From Streptomyces peucetius (GTDB lineage Bacteria; Actinomycetota; Actinomycetes; Streptomycetales; Streptomycetaceae), in the NCBI RefSeq assembly GCF_025854275.1, contig NZ_CP107567.1, positions 5,518,001 through 5,582,000 of the forward strand: DNA of 64,000 bases, in the 5' to 3' direction. Below are positions 53,379-61,018 of this stretch, piece after piece. The position numbers were made by a program, and so were the translations under genes. How positions within the stretch are numbered: position 1 is the first letter of the stretch; the number at the start of each line of letters is the position of its first letter. Under the pieces are notes generated by a model. That model had not been told where the DNA came from. It saw only the letters and a list, made by a program, of their open reading frames with translations, and did not search any database.

Positions 53379-54263
53379 TCAGGTGATCGGCGACCTGACG
53401 CACTCGTCGCTCGGCTGCGTTGTCAGAACCGCCTGCCGTACCACCCCGCGTACGAAACGCGCGTTGCCGAACAGATACCGCCGCCACAGACGACGTGGTT
53501 CGCGGCCGAGCCGGAACAACCATTCCAGCCCGTTGTTCTGCATCCAGGGCGGTGCCTGGCGTTTGGTGCCCGCGATGAAATCGAAGGCCGCGCCCACCGC
53601 GACGGCCACCACGGGCAGTTGGGCACACAGGTCTGCGGTCCAGCGGTCCTGCTTGGGGGTGCCGAGGCCCACCCATACGATGTCCGCACCGGCGGTGCGG
53701 ATGTTTTCGGCCTGGCGGCACAGTTCCTCGGCGTTCAGCGGGCCGAACGGAGGAGAGCATGTGCCGACGATCCGCGTCCCGGGGAAGCGGCGGACCAGTT
53801 CCCGGTGAAGCCCGTCCAGCACCTGCGGTGTGGAGCCGAGGAGGTAGTGGCGCACGTCGGTGTTCTGGCTCAGGGCAAAGACGTCCAGCAGCAGGTCCGG
53901 CCCGTACACGCGAGTGCTCGGCAGCGCTGTGCCCCGGTGGAGAAGCTGGTTGGCCCAGACGACTGACTGACCGTCGGGGAGGTTCAGAGAGGCCGAGCGA
54001 AGAAGGCTGCGAAGTTCGGTGTCCCGGTCCGCAAGCGCGAGCGTGTAGGCGTTCGAGAGATGGACGTCGCTGCCCTGCCGGGTGGTGGCCGCCTCCGAAG
54101 CATCAGCGTCGGCATGGCGCGCTTCGCGAACCCTGCGGGCAAGGTGCAGCACATGGCGGGCCGCGTTCTCCCGGGTGTGCGCCGTGATGGGCACGCCAAG
54201 GCACTCGACCACGGGAGCGGCTGGGGCCGCAGGGGCCCGCTGGGCACTGGTCGGGGGCGTCAT
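53379..54263 (-). CDS. WecG/TagA/CpsF-family glycosyltransferase (GT26)
   Basis: This 294-aa enzyme has the family pattern VHLSNAYTLALADRD, LNLPDGQSVVWANQLLH, VYGPDLLLDVF, YLLGSTPQVLDGL, ADIVWVGLGTPKQDRW and AVGAAFDFIAGTKRQAPPWM. GT26 enzymes typically add the second sugar to an undecaprenyl-PP-sugar, so it probably acts right after the initiating transferase at 55440. Its ATG overlaps the UXS stop by 4 nt, so translation is coupled. Confidence 0.93.
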   Translation of the reverse strand: MTPPTSAQRAPAAPAAPVVECLGVPITAHTRENAARHVLHLARRVREARHADADASEAATTRQGSDVHLSNAYTLALADRDTELRSLLRSASLNLPDGQSVVWANQLLHRGTALPSTRVYGPDLLLDVFALSQNTDVRHYLLGSTPQVLDGLHRELVRRFPGTRIVGTCSPPFGPLNAEELCRQAENIRTAGADIVWVGLGTPKQDRWTADLCAQLPVVAVAVGAAFDFIAGTKRQAPPWMQNNGLEWLFRLGREPRRLWRRYLFGNARFVRGVVRQAVLTTQPSDECVRSPIT

Positions 54264-55255
54264 GAGCGGGCTTGAGGGATCGGCGACGAGGAGATGGGGC
54301 CGTTCCAGCGTTCGGTGAAGTCCCCGGAACCCAGGCGGCGGAAGTAGGTGATCGTGTCGCACAGCCCCCGCTCCACCGGAGTCGTGGGTTCCCAGTCCAG
54401 CAGTTCCCGAGCCTTGGTGATGTCCGGGCGCCGTCGTTCCGGGTCGTCCTGGGGGCGTGGGATCAGTGCGATGTCGGAGGTGGTCCTGGACAGCTTGCCG
54501 ATCCACTGGGCCAGTTCAAGCATGGACACCTCATGAGGGTTGCCCAGGTTGACCGGACCGCCGTGGTCACTCATCGCCATGCGGAGCAGTCCGTCGACCA
54601 CGTCGTCCACGTAGCACAGCGACCTGGTCTGGCTGCCGTCGCCGGTGACCGTGATCGGCTCTCCCCGCAGTGCCTGGCTGATGAAGGTGGGGATGGCCCG
54701 CCCGTCGTCTGCGCGCATCCGCGGGCCGAACGTGTTGAAGATGCGCACGATCTTGGCATCGACGCCTCGGCATCTGCGGTAGGCCATCGTCAGCGCCTCC
54801 CCGAAGCGCTTCGCCTCGTCGTACACCGAGCGGGGGCCGACGGGGTTGACGTGGCCCCAGTAGCTCTCCGGCTGGGGGTGGACCAGCGGGTCCCCGTACG
54901 ACTCGGAGGTCGAGGTGAGCAGAAAGCGCGCGCCCTTCGCGGCGGCCAGGTCCAGGGCGTGCCAGGTGCCGACCGACCCCACACGAAGCGTCGCCAGGGG
55001 CAGCCGCAGGTAGTCGGCGGGCGAGGCAGGGGAGGCCAGGTGGAACACGGCATCCACCTGGCCCGCCACCTCGAGCCCATGGGTGATGTCCCGGTCGTTC
55101 AGCTGGAAGCGTCGATTCTCCTTGAGGTGTTCGACGTTGTGGGGGCTGGATGTCAGGAAGTTGTCCACGCAGACCACCTCGTGGTCCTCATGGAGCAGCC
55201 GCTCGCAAAGGTGGGACCCGATGAAGCCGGCCCCGCCCGTCACTACCGCACGCAT
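54260..55255 (-). CDS. UDP-glucuronate decarboxylase (UDP-xylose synthase) family epimerase
   Basis: This 331-aa short-chain dehydrogenase family protein has AVVTGGAGFIGSHLCERLLH, the active-site segments LLTSTSESYGDPL and SVYDEAKRFGEALTMAY, and FNTFGPRMRADDGRAIPTFI. These are characteristic of the UXS branch that turns UDP-glucuronate into UDP-xylose. The upstream dehydrogenase at 38108 could supply the uronate. It is the first gene of the eight-gene leftward operon. Confidence 0.88.
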   Translation of the reverse strand: MRAVVTGGAGFIGSHLCERLLHEDHEVVCVDNFLTSSPHNVEHLKENRRFQLNDRDITHGLEVAGQVDAVFHLASPASPADYLRLPLATLRVGSVGTWHALDLAAAKGARFLLTSTSESYGDPLVHPQPESYWGHVNPVGPRSVYDEAKRFGEALTMAYRRCRGVDAKIVRIFNTFGPRMRADDGRAIPTFISQALRGEPITVTGDGSQTRSLCYVDDVVDGLLRMAMSDHGGPVNLGNPHEVSMLELAQWIGKLSRTTSDIALIPRPQDDPERRRPDITKARELLDWEPTTPVERGLCDTITYFRRLGSGDFTERWNGPISSSPIPQARS

Positions 55256-55374
55256 GCGTGTCCTCTCGGCCGCCGCGCCCCAGGGGGACAGGCGGCAAGT
55301 AGCAGTGTCATTGCTGAAGCTCAGGTTGATGTCGTGTTTCCATCCATTGGTCAGTTATCTGCTGATTGGGGACC

Positions 55375-55403
55375 TTGAGCGGGAATATGACATCGAATCA
55401 GAT
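55375..55403 (+). promoter_or_regulatory. Candidate promoter of the assembly operon
   Basis: TTGAGC (55375-55380) and TCAGAT (55398-55403) with 17-bp spacing lie in an AT-richer stretch 37 bp upstream of the sugar-transferase start codon. They fit a housekeeping-type promoter in the divergent gap to the UXS gene. Confidence 0.4.
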
Positions 55404-55439
55404 CGCTTTTCACCCATTCTGCCTACAAAGGGGTATGGA

Positions 55440-56099
55440 ATGCTCGTATCCGCTGGAGAGATGTCACACGATCGGCAGCCCCTGGATCGGCAGGCGGCGT
55501 GGGGAGGCCTGGCAGCCAAACGGGTCATCGACCTGATGGGGGCCAGTGTCCTGCTCCTGGTGCTGGCGCCGGTTCTCCTGGCGGCGGCCGTTGCTGTGAA
55601 AGTCGACACTGCGGGCCCCGTGCTCTTCCGGCAGCGACGCACGGGCTGGCAGGGCGAGGAGTTCCACGTCCTCAAGCTGCGCACGATGCGGGTCGGGGCC
55701 GAGAGGATGCGCGGGGCCGTGGCGGCTCGCAACGAGGCCGACGGGCACCTGTTCAAGATCCGCGACGATCCGCGGGTGACCGCGGTCGGGCGCTGGTTGC
55801 GCCGCTTCTCCCTGGATGAGCTACCGCAGCTGATCAACGTACTGAACGGGCAGATGTCCCTGGTCGGCCCCCGGCCTCTGCCTGTGGAGGACTCGTCGTT
55901 CACCGGGAAGGCACGCCGTCGCCTTCAGGTCCGGCCGGGACTGACCGGGCTGTGGCAGATCAGCGGCCGGTCCGACTTGGCATGGGAGGACGCCCTGCGT
56001 CTGGACCTGGAGTACGTTGACACGTGGTCCATCCGGCTGGACTTGGCGATCCTCTTCCGCACCTTGCCTGCCGTGCTGCGCGGTAACGGCGCCTACTAG
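55440..56099 (+). CDS. Initiating sugar-phosphate transferase (bacterial sugar transferase)
   Basis: This 219-aa polyprenyl-phosphate hexose-1-phosphate transferase starts repeat-unit synthesis on undecaprenyl phosphate. One hydrophobic segment (residues about 25-48) precedes the catalytic domain with KRVIDLMGASVLL, GPVLFRQRRTGWQGEEFHVL, KLRTMRVGAE, FSLDELPQLINVLNGQMSLV, GPRPLPVED and VRPGLTGLWQISGRS. It is of the short, PglC-like size, lacking the N-terminal four-helix and CoA-binding parts of WbaP-type enzymes. ATG 55440 has AAGGGG 7 nt upstream; ATG 55461 with GGAG is an alternative. Confidence 0.93.
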   Translation: MLVSAGEMSHDRQPLDRQAAWGGLAAKRVIDLMGASVLLLVLAPVLLAAAVAVKVDTAGPVLFRQRRTGWQGEEFHVLKLRTMRVGAERMRGAVAARNEADGHLFKIRDDPRVTAVGRWLRRFSLDELPQLINVLNGQMSLVGPRPLPVEDSSFTGKARRRLQVRPGLTGLWQISGRSDLAWEDALRLDLEYVDTWSIRLDLAILFRTLPAVLRGNGAY

Positions 56100-56108
56100 G
56101 GCCAGCGT

Positions 56109-57938
56109 GTGAGAATGCCGCGTCTGAAGAGCCCGAACCTCCGTACTGTCGGCCGCCTGCTTCGACAGCGCCACGTCCTCCTGCCCGTGTGCGCCGCCGC
56201 CGTCCTGCTGTTGGCCGGAGCCGGCTGGATCGCCGTCACCGGTGTGCTCGCTCGCAGCGAACTGCTCGCTGCCCAACGGAGTCTGGAGTCTCTGCGCGGG
56301 CAGGTTGCCGCTGACTCGCCCCCCCGGGGCTCCGCCCAGCGCCTGCGAACTGTTGAGGCCGCCGTGCACCGGGCTGCGGAACACGCAGCCCGGGCGCACC
56401 GCCTCACCACCGGGCCGGCCTGGTACTCCGCGGCCCACCTGCCCCTTCTCGGAGGACCGCTGCGCACCGTGCGCGGTGTCGCTGAAGCCTCCGACCGGCT
56501 GACCCACGAGGTGCTTCCTCCACTGGTGCGCACCGCTGCCCACGTGGGGGCCGACGCGGGAGGCGACGTCGGACATCTCGATCTCGCCGCGCTGCGCCAC
56601 GCAGCTCCCGCTCTGAAACGAGCCGCGCGCAGCGCCTCGGAAGTGCGCACGGACGTCGACGAGTTGCCCCGCAGTACCTGGATGTCGGCCGCTGACAATG
56701 CCCGGGCCCGGCTCGCCCAGCAGCTCGGTCCGATCAGTACCGCCACTGACGACGCCGCCATGGCGGCCAGGGTGATTCCGCCCATGCTCGGAACGGACGG
56801 GCCGAGGCGTTATCTGGTGGTGTTCGAGAACGCCGCCGAGGCCCGGGGCACCGGCGGGCTTCCCGGGGCGTTCGCGGTGCTCACCGCGAAGGAGGGTCGG
56901 CTGCGCTTCGAGGACTTCGGCAATGACACCGAACTGTCCGACATCCGTGCCACGGTCGACCTGCCGGACGAGTACGTCAGCCTTTATGGCCCCAACGCTC
57001 CGACGAGCACGTGGGTCAACACGAATCTGAGTCCGCACTTCCCGTACGCCGCCCGCATCTGGACCGCTGCCTGGCGCGCGCACAACGGCCGGCGACTGGA
57101 CGGTGCGATCTCGCTCGACCCCGGTGCGTTGTCCGGTCTGCTCGCGCAGTCCGGATCCGCCTCGCTGGCCGACGGGACGGTCGTCACCGGCGCCAACGTG
57201 GTCGATCTCACTCAGCGCACCAGCTATGCGGCGTACAAGAACATCGAGGAGCGCAAGGCGTTCTTCCTCGACGTCGCGCGTGCCGTCGCCGATCGGCTGA
57301 TGGGAGCCATGGACGATCCGGCGCGCCGCCTGCCACTGTTCAAGGCCCTGCGGGAGCAGCTGCAGGAGGGACGGATCAAGGTGTGGAGCGCTCACCCCGA
57401 GGAGCAGCGTGAGGTGCTGAAGCGTCCTTTCGGAGGTGCCCTGCCGGATGGGCCCGCGCCACTCGCCGGGCTGGTGGTGACCAACGCGGCGGGCACCAAA
57501 CTGGACTATTACCTGGACCGACACCTGGTGTGGGAACCGGGCGCGTGCAGGGCTGGGGAGCGTGAAGTCACCGTGACCGTACGCCTGTCCAACCGGGCAC
57601 CGGCCTCGGGGCTGCCCTCGTATGTCACCCAGCGGGTGGACGAGCCGCCCTACCCTACCCGGCCCGGCGACAACCGGCTGCTCGTTTCGTACTTCGCCAG
57701 TAAGCAGTCCGCGCTGACCAAGGCCACACTCGACGGCCGCCCGGTGCAGTTGGCCTCAGGGGGCGAACGCGGCCATCCCGTGTACATCCTGGACCTGGAG
57801 ATGCCCGTGGGGTCCACCCGTACCCTGGTGCTGCACCTGCTGGAGCAGCGCAGCGAGCTGCCCCCGACCGTGTTGCGTCAGCCGCTGGTCCGTCCGCTGC
57901 ACGCCACGGTTCGGCCGTACGGTCCGTGTGACGACTGA
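56109..57938 (+). CDS. DUF4012-domain membrane-anchored protein
   Basis: This 609-aa protein has one N-terminal membrane anchor (residues about 25-48, VLLPVCAAAVLLLAGAGWIA) and a large extracytoplasmic part. The DUF4012 signature appears in RYLVVFENAAEARGTGGLPG and GAISLDPGALSGLLAQSG. The family is regularly found in actinobacterial exopolysaccharide loci, but its activity is unproven; a role in polymer assembly or attachment is likely. It begins 9 bp after the sugar-transferase stop (GTG 56109), so the two are cotranscribed. Confidence 0.85.
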   Translation: MRMPRLKSPNLRTVGRLLRQRHVLLPVCAAAVLLLAGAGWIAVTGVLARSELLAAQRSLESLRGQVAADSPPRGSAQRLRTVEAAVHRAAEHAARAHRLTTGPAWYSAAHLPLLGGPLRTVRGVAEASDRLTHEVLPPLVRTAAHVGADAGGDVGHLDLAALRHAAPALKRAARSASEVRTDVDELPRSTWMSAADNARARLAQQLGPISTATDDAAMAARVIPPMLGTDGPRRYLVVFENAAEARGTGGLPGAFAVLTAKEGRLRFEDFGNDTELSDIRATVDLPDEYVSLYGPNAPTSTWVNTNLSPHFPYAARIWTAAWRAHNGRRLDGAISLDPGALSGLLAQSGSASLADGTVVTGANVVDLTQRTSYAAYKNIEERKAFFLDVARAVADRLMGAMDDPARRLPLFKALREQLQEGRIKVWSAHPEEQREVLKRPFGGALPDGPAPLAGLVVTNAAGTKLDYYLDRHLVWEPGACRAGEREVTVTVRLSNRAPASGLPSYVTQRVDEPPYPTRPGDNRLLVSYFASKQSALTKATLDGRPVQLASGGERGHPVYILDLEMPVGSTRTLVLHLLEQRSELPPTVLRQPLVRPLHATVRPYGPCDD

Positions 57939-58007
57939 CCATCGGGTGGCGTTACGGTCCCTCGGGCCGGGGACGTCGTGCGCTCGAGTCGTCGGCACCT
58001 CGACGAG

Positions 58008-58868
58008 TCAGCGGGGCCCCCGCTTCGCCGGGACGAACAGGACGCGGAACGTCTTGGGCCAGAACTTGCCGGTGATCAGGAACTGGTTGGTGCCGGGAAC
58101 GGCCGCGATACCGTTCAGCACGGATCCGCGCACGCTTTCGTCCTCGCGCAGCAGGCCCGAGGCGTCGATGCTCGCCGTCACCACACCGGTGGCGGAGTCG
58201 ATGCGCACGATCCGGTCAGTGGACAGGACATTGGCGTACACGGCCTCGCCGACGCACTCCAGTTCGTTGAGCTTCGTCACCGGTCGGCCGCCCTGGGTGA
58301 CGGCGATGTCGCCCGTCCGCGCAAGCGTCCCGGGGTCCCGGAACGTCAACCGGGACGATCCGTCGCTCGTCACCAGCCGGTTCCCGGGCGGCTGGTGGCA
58401 CACTCCCCAGCCTTCGTCGGGGTACGGGACACGACGCACCTCCGACAGCGTCCTCGCGTCGCGTTCGATGGCGATCCGGTTCCGCCACGTGAGCTGCCAG
58501 AGTTTCCGGCCGAGCACGGTGATCCCCTCACCGAACAACGGCGCGGGCAGCGCTGTGCGGACGGTCGGGCGCCCGCCGGGCGGGCCCGCCCGCACCGAGG
58601 ACCGACCAGCCAGGCCGGTGCCCTCGTACAGCGTGTCGCCGGCCATCTCCAGTCCCTGGGTGAACGCCTGCGGATCGTGCGGAAGAACCTCGAGCACCTT
58701 GACCCGCAACTGCTCGACGTCGTCAGCGGAGATCGACTCGCTCTCCGCTGCCCTGCTCCCGGCGGCCGCGCCGGACGTGGTGTGTTCCATCGTGTCCCCC
58801 GCCGCGCAGGAGGTGAGCAGCACCGCCCAGAGCACGGCTGCCACGGCGATTCGCAGGCGTTCAGGCAC
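58008..58868 (-). CDS. Glutaminyl-peptide cyclotransferase lipoprotein
   Basis: This 286-aa protein has a lipobox (AVLWAVLLTSCAAG) and a beta-propeller typical of bacterial and plant-type glutamine cyclotransferases. Motifs are VLEVLPHDPQAFTQGLEMAG, LYEGTGLAGRSSVR, LTWRNRIAIERD, DEGWGVCHQ and VRGSVLNGIAAVPGTNQFLI. The enzyme converts N-terminal Gln to pyroglutamate on exported proteins. GTG 58868 has GGAGG about 12 nt upstream. It overlaps the next leftward frame by 8 nt and is convergent with the DUF4012 gene. Confidence 0.88.
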   Translation of the reverse strand: MPERLRIAVAAVLWAVLLTSCAAGDTMEHTTSGAAAGSRAAESESISADDVEQLRVKVLEVLPHDPQAFTQGLEMAGDTLYEGTGLAGRSSVRAGPPGGRPTVRTALPAPLFGEGITVLGRKLWQLTWRNRIAIERDARTLSEVRRVPYPDEGWGVCHQPPGNRLVTSDGSSRLTFRDPGTLARTGDIAVTQGGRPVTKLNELECVGEAVYANVLSTDRIVRIDSATGVVTASIDASGLLREDESVRGSVLNGIAAVPGTNQFLITGKFWPKTFRVLFVPAKRGPR

Positions 58869-59151
58869 GACAGGTACCCCCTCCGTCCGGCGTCCGGACG
58901 AGGTCGGAGGTCTCGGCGATGTTCCGCGATGTGACGAAGCAGCGCCGTTTCCCAGGCACACCGAGCATCAGCGGCAGGATCCCGGATGCGACGGCGGCGC
59001 CGGTCATGGCCGGGGTGCCGCGGTCGAGCTGCCGCGAGAGCCGCTCCCGGGTCCCGTCGGTCGGCCGACCGCCGCAGCGCGACAAGCTCACGTAGGGCCG
59101 TGAGCAGTTCGGAGCGAGCAAGCAGTCCATTTCTTCACTCTCCTCGGTCAT
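58861..59151 (-). CDS. Small hypothetical protein upstream of glutamine cyclotransferase
   Basis: This 96-aa frame (MTEESEEMDCLLAPNCSRPY ... TSRNIAETSDLVRTPDGGGT) has no recognised domain and five Cys residues. A central stretch GAAVASGILPLMLGVPG is hydrophobic. It overlaps the cyclotransferase by 8 nt, which suggests coupling if real. GAGAGTGAAG is the nearest ribosome-like sequence. It may equally be a chance open frame. Confidence 0.45.
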   Translation of the reverse strand: MTEESEEMDCLLAPNCSRPYVSLSRCGGRPTDGTRERLSRQLDRGTPAMTGAAVASGILPLMLGVPGKRRCFVTSRNIAETSDLVRTPDGGGTCRA

Positions 59152-59450
59152 GTACGGGCCGGGCGGCGCGGCGACGGCCTTGACCAAGACTGAATACACG
59201 GACCATCAGCGCGCACGACTGCCGCACAGTGCGGCGTTGCTCAGAAGCCACCAGATGGTGTAGCGCTCGCTCTGCCTCGGCGCACACGCACTTTAGACGG
59301 TGGGCCGGACCGCCGACGGACGCGTGTCTGCCACCAGGGCTGTTTGTCGGGCCGACATGGGGGTGGCTACCCGGACTGAGTTGTTCGAGCCCCTATTTTC
59401 AGTGTGCAAATAGGGAGCAAGCGTCATCTTCGTGCGGCTTCCTCGGTTCT
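59152..59450. other. Upstream region of the autokinase gene
   Basis: This 299-bp divergent gap has no supported gene. Its only distinct structure is the AT-rich inverted repeat at 59391-59415. Confidence 0.45.
59391..59415. promoter_or_regulatory. AT-rich inverted repeat upstream of the tyrosine-kinase gene
   Basis: CCCTATTT (59391-59398) and AAATAGGG (59408-59415) form a perfect 8-bp dyad with a 9-bp spacer, 35 bp before the kinase start codon. Such an AT-rich dyad stands out in this GC-rich context and is a likely operator. Confidence 0.55.
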
Positions 59451-60905
59451 ATGATGGGGTACAGGTTGGATCTCCACGGATTCCTGAAGGCTCTTGCCAG
59501 ACGCTGGCCGACCGTTCTGGTCTGCCTGGTTCTCGCGGTCGGGACGGCGCTCGCCGCCACGAACCTGACCACCCCCGTCTACGAAGCCAGGACTCAGCTC
59601 TTCGTCGCCACCCGCACTGGTGAGGACACCGCTCAACTGAGCCAGGGGCAGACGTTCTCGCAGGCCCGCGTGCAGTCCTACGCCGCCATCGTCCCGACCC
59701 GTCGGGTGACTGAGCCCGTGGTGCGTGAGCTGAAGCTGCGCATGACACCGGAGGAGCTGGCATCGAGGGTCACCGCCGAGGCCCCGCTCGACACCGTGCT
59801 CATCAACATCACCGTCCGGGACACCGTTCCCAGTCGTGCCGCCAAGATCGCAAACGCCGTCGCCGCGGGTTTTACCGCCGTCGTCGAGCGACTCGAGAGA
59901 CCTACGCAGTTGAACCGGCAACCCTCAGCATACGAGCCGGGCGGACCGGATGTGCCTGATTCCCCCGTGTCGTTGGGCGTCACGCAGCCGGCGGTTGTGC
60001 CCGCCGATCCCGTCTCGCCACGCCCGCTGCTCAATCTGACTGCCGGAGTGCTCGGCGGACTGCTGCTGGGTGCCGGACTCGTCGTCCTGCGCGAGACCCT
60101 CGATACCACTGTCAAGACGAGTCAGGCGCTGAGCGAGTGCACCGGGCTGCCCAGCCTCGGATCCATCCCGTACGACAGGAATGCACCCAAACAGCCGCTC
60201 GCCGCCGTCACTGGGAACTCCGGGCGCGCCGAGGCGTTCCGCAAGCTGCGCACGAATCTGCAGTTTGCGCAGGTCGACGACCGCCCCCAGATCATCATGG
60301 TGACCAGTTCGCTGCCCGGCGAGGGCAAGACCAACACCGCGGTGAATCTGGCTCTCTCCCTCGCCGAGGCAGGCGTGTCCACCTGCCTGGTCGACTGCGA
60401 CCTACGCCGCCCGACTGTGGCCAAGACCTTCGGTCTTGTCGAGGATGCCGGACTGACAACCGTGCTCATCGGACAGAGCCGCGTCGAAGAAGTCATGCAG
60501 CGGGCCGGCAGTCGCCTCTCGGTGCTCGCCAGCGGCGCTACGCCTCCCAACCCCACCGAGCTGCTGGCCTCGGCGCGAATGGGCGAGGTCCTGGGTGAGC
60601 TCGCAACCACTTATGAAGCGGTGATCGTCGATACCGCGCCGTTGCTGCCGGTCGCCGACACGGTCGGACTCGCCCCACTGACCCAGGGCTCGCTACTGGT
60701 CGTCCGTGCCTCCAAGACCAGTCGTGACCAGGTTCGCACCGCCGCCGAAGCGTTGGAACGCGTGGGAAGCCGCATCCTCGGCACCGTCTTCAACATGGCT
60801 GCGACATCCCAGAGCGACAGCTACGGCAGCTACACGACGTACGGCGAACTTCCCGCGCCCCGTGTGTCGGTCCACCCCAAAGAGGGGGCAGGCCTTGACT
60901 CCTGA
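59451..60905 (+). CDS. Polysaccharide co-polymerase/tyrosine autokinase (Wzz-Wzc fusion)
   Basis: This 484-aa protein controls chain length and export of the polymer. The N-terminal Wzz domain begins YRLDLHGFLKALARRWPTVL with a first membrane span at about 20-38. A second span lies at about 190-210 (LLNLTAGVLGGLLLGAGLVV). The cytoplasmic BY-kinase domain has Walker A TSSLPGEGKTNTAVNLA, A' CLVDCDLRRPTV and B EAVIVDTAPLLPVADT. The C-terminal tail contains a small tyrosine cluster (DSYGSYTTYGE) as the probable autophosphorylation site. ATG 59451 or 59454 starts the gene; no clear ribosome site is seen. Confidence 0.92.
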   Translation: MMGYRLDLHGFLKALARRWPTVLVCLVLAVGTALAATNLTTPVYEARTQLFVATRTGEDTAQLSQGQTFSQARVQSYAAIVPTRRVTEPVVRELKLRMTPEELASRVTAEAPLDTVLINITVRDTVPSRAAKIANAVAAGFTAVVERLERPTQLNRQPSAYEPGGPDVPDSPVSLGVTQPAVVPADPVSPRPLLNLTAGVLGGLLLGAGLVVLRETLDTTVKTSQALSECTGLPSLGSIPYDRNAPKQPLAAVTGNSGRAEAFRKLRTNLQFAQVDDRPQIIMVTSSLPGEGKTNTAVNLALSLAEAGVSTCLVDCDLRRPTVAKTFGLVEDAGLTTVLIGQSRVEEVMQRAGSRLSVLASGATPPNPTELLASARMGEVLGELATTYEAVIVDTAPLLPVADTVGLAPLTQGSLLVVRASKTSRDQVRTAAEALERVGSRILGTVFNMAATSQSDSYGSYTTYGELPAPRVSVHPKEGAGLDS

Positions 60906-60952
60906 CCTTGGACTGTCGGTCAGCAGTTGCCGGGTTTGACCGGGGGCTGGAA

Positions 60953-60994
60953 GGGCGCTGCCCGGGAGCCGTGACGGCGTCCCGGGCAGCGCCC
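60953..60994. terminator. Strong hairpin between convergent autokinase and protease genes
   Basis: A perfect 15-bp stem (60953-60967 with 60980-60994; arm starts GGGCGCTGCCCGGGA) with a 12-nt loop lies between the two convergent genes and should terminate both. Confidence 0.8.
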
Positions 60995-61018
60995 TGGATC
61001 AGATACGAGGCGTCAGCC

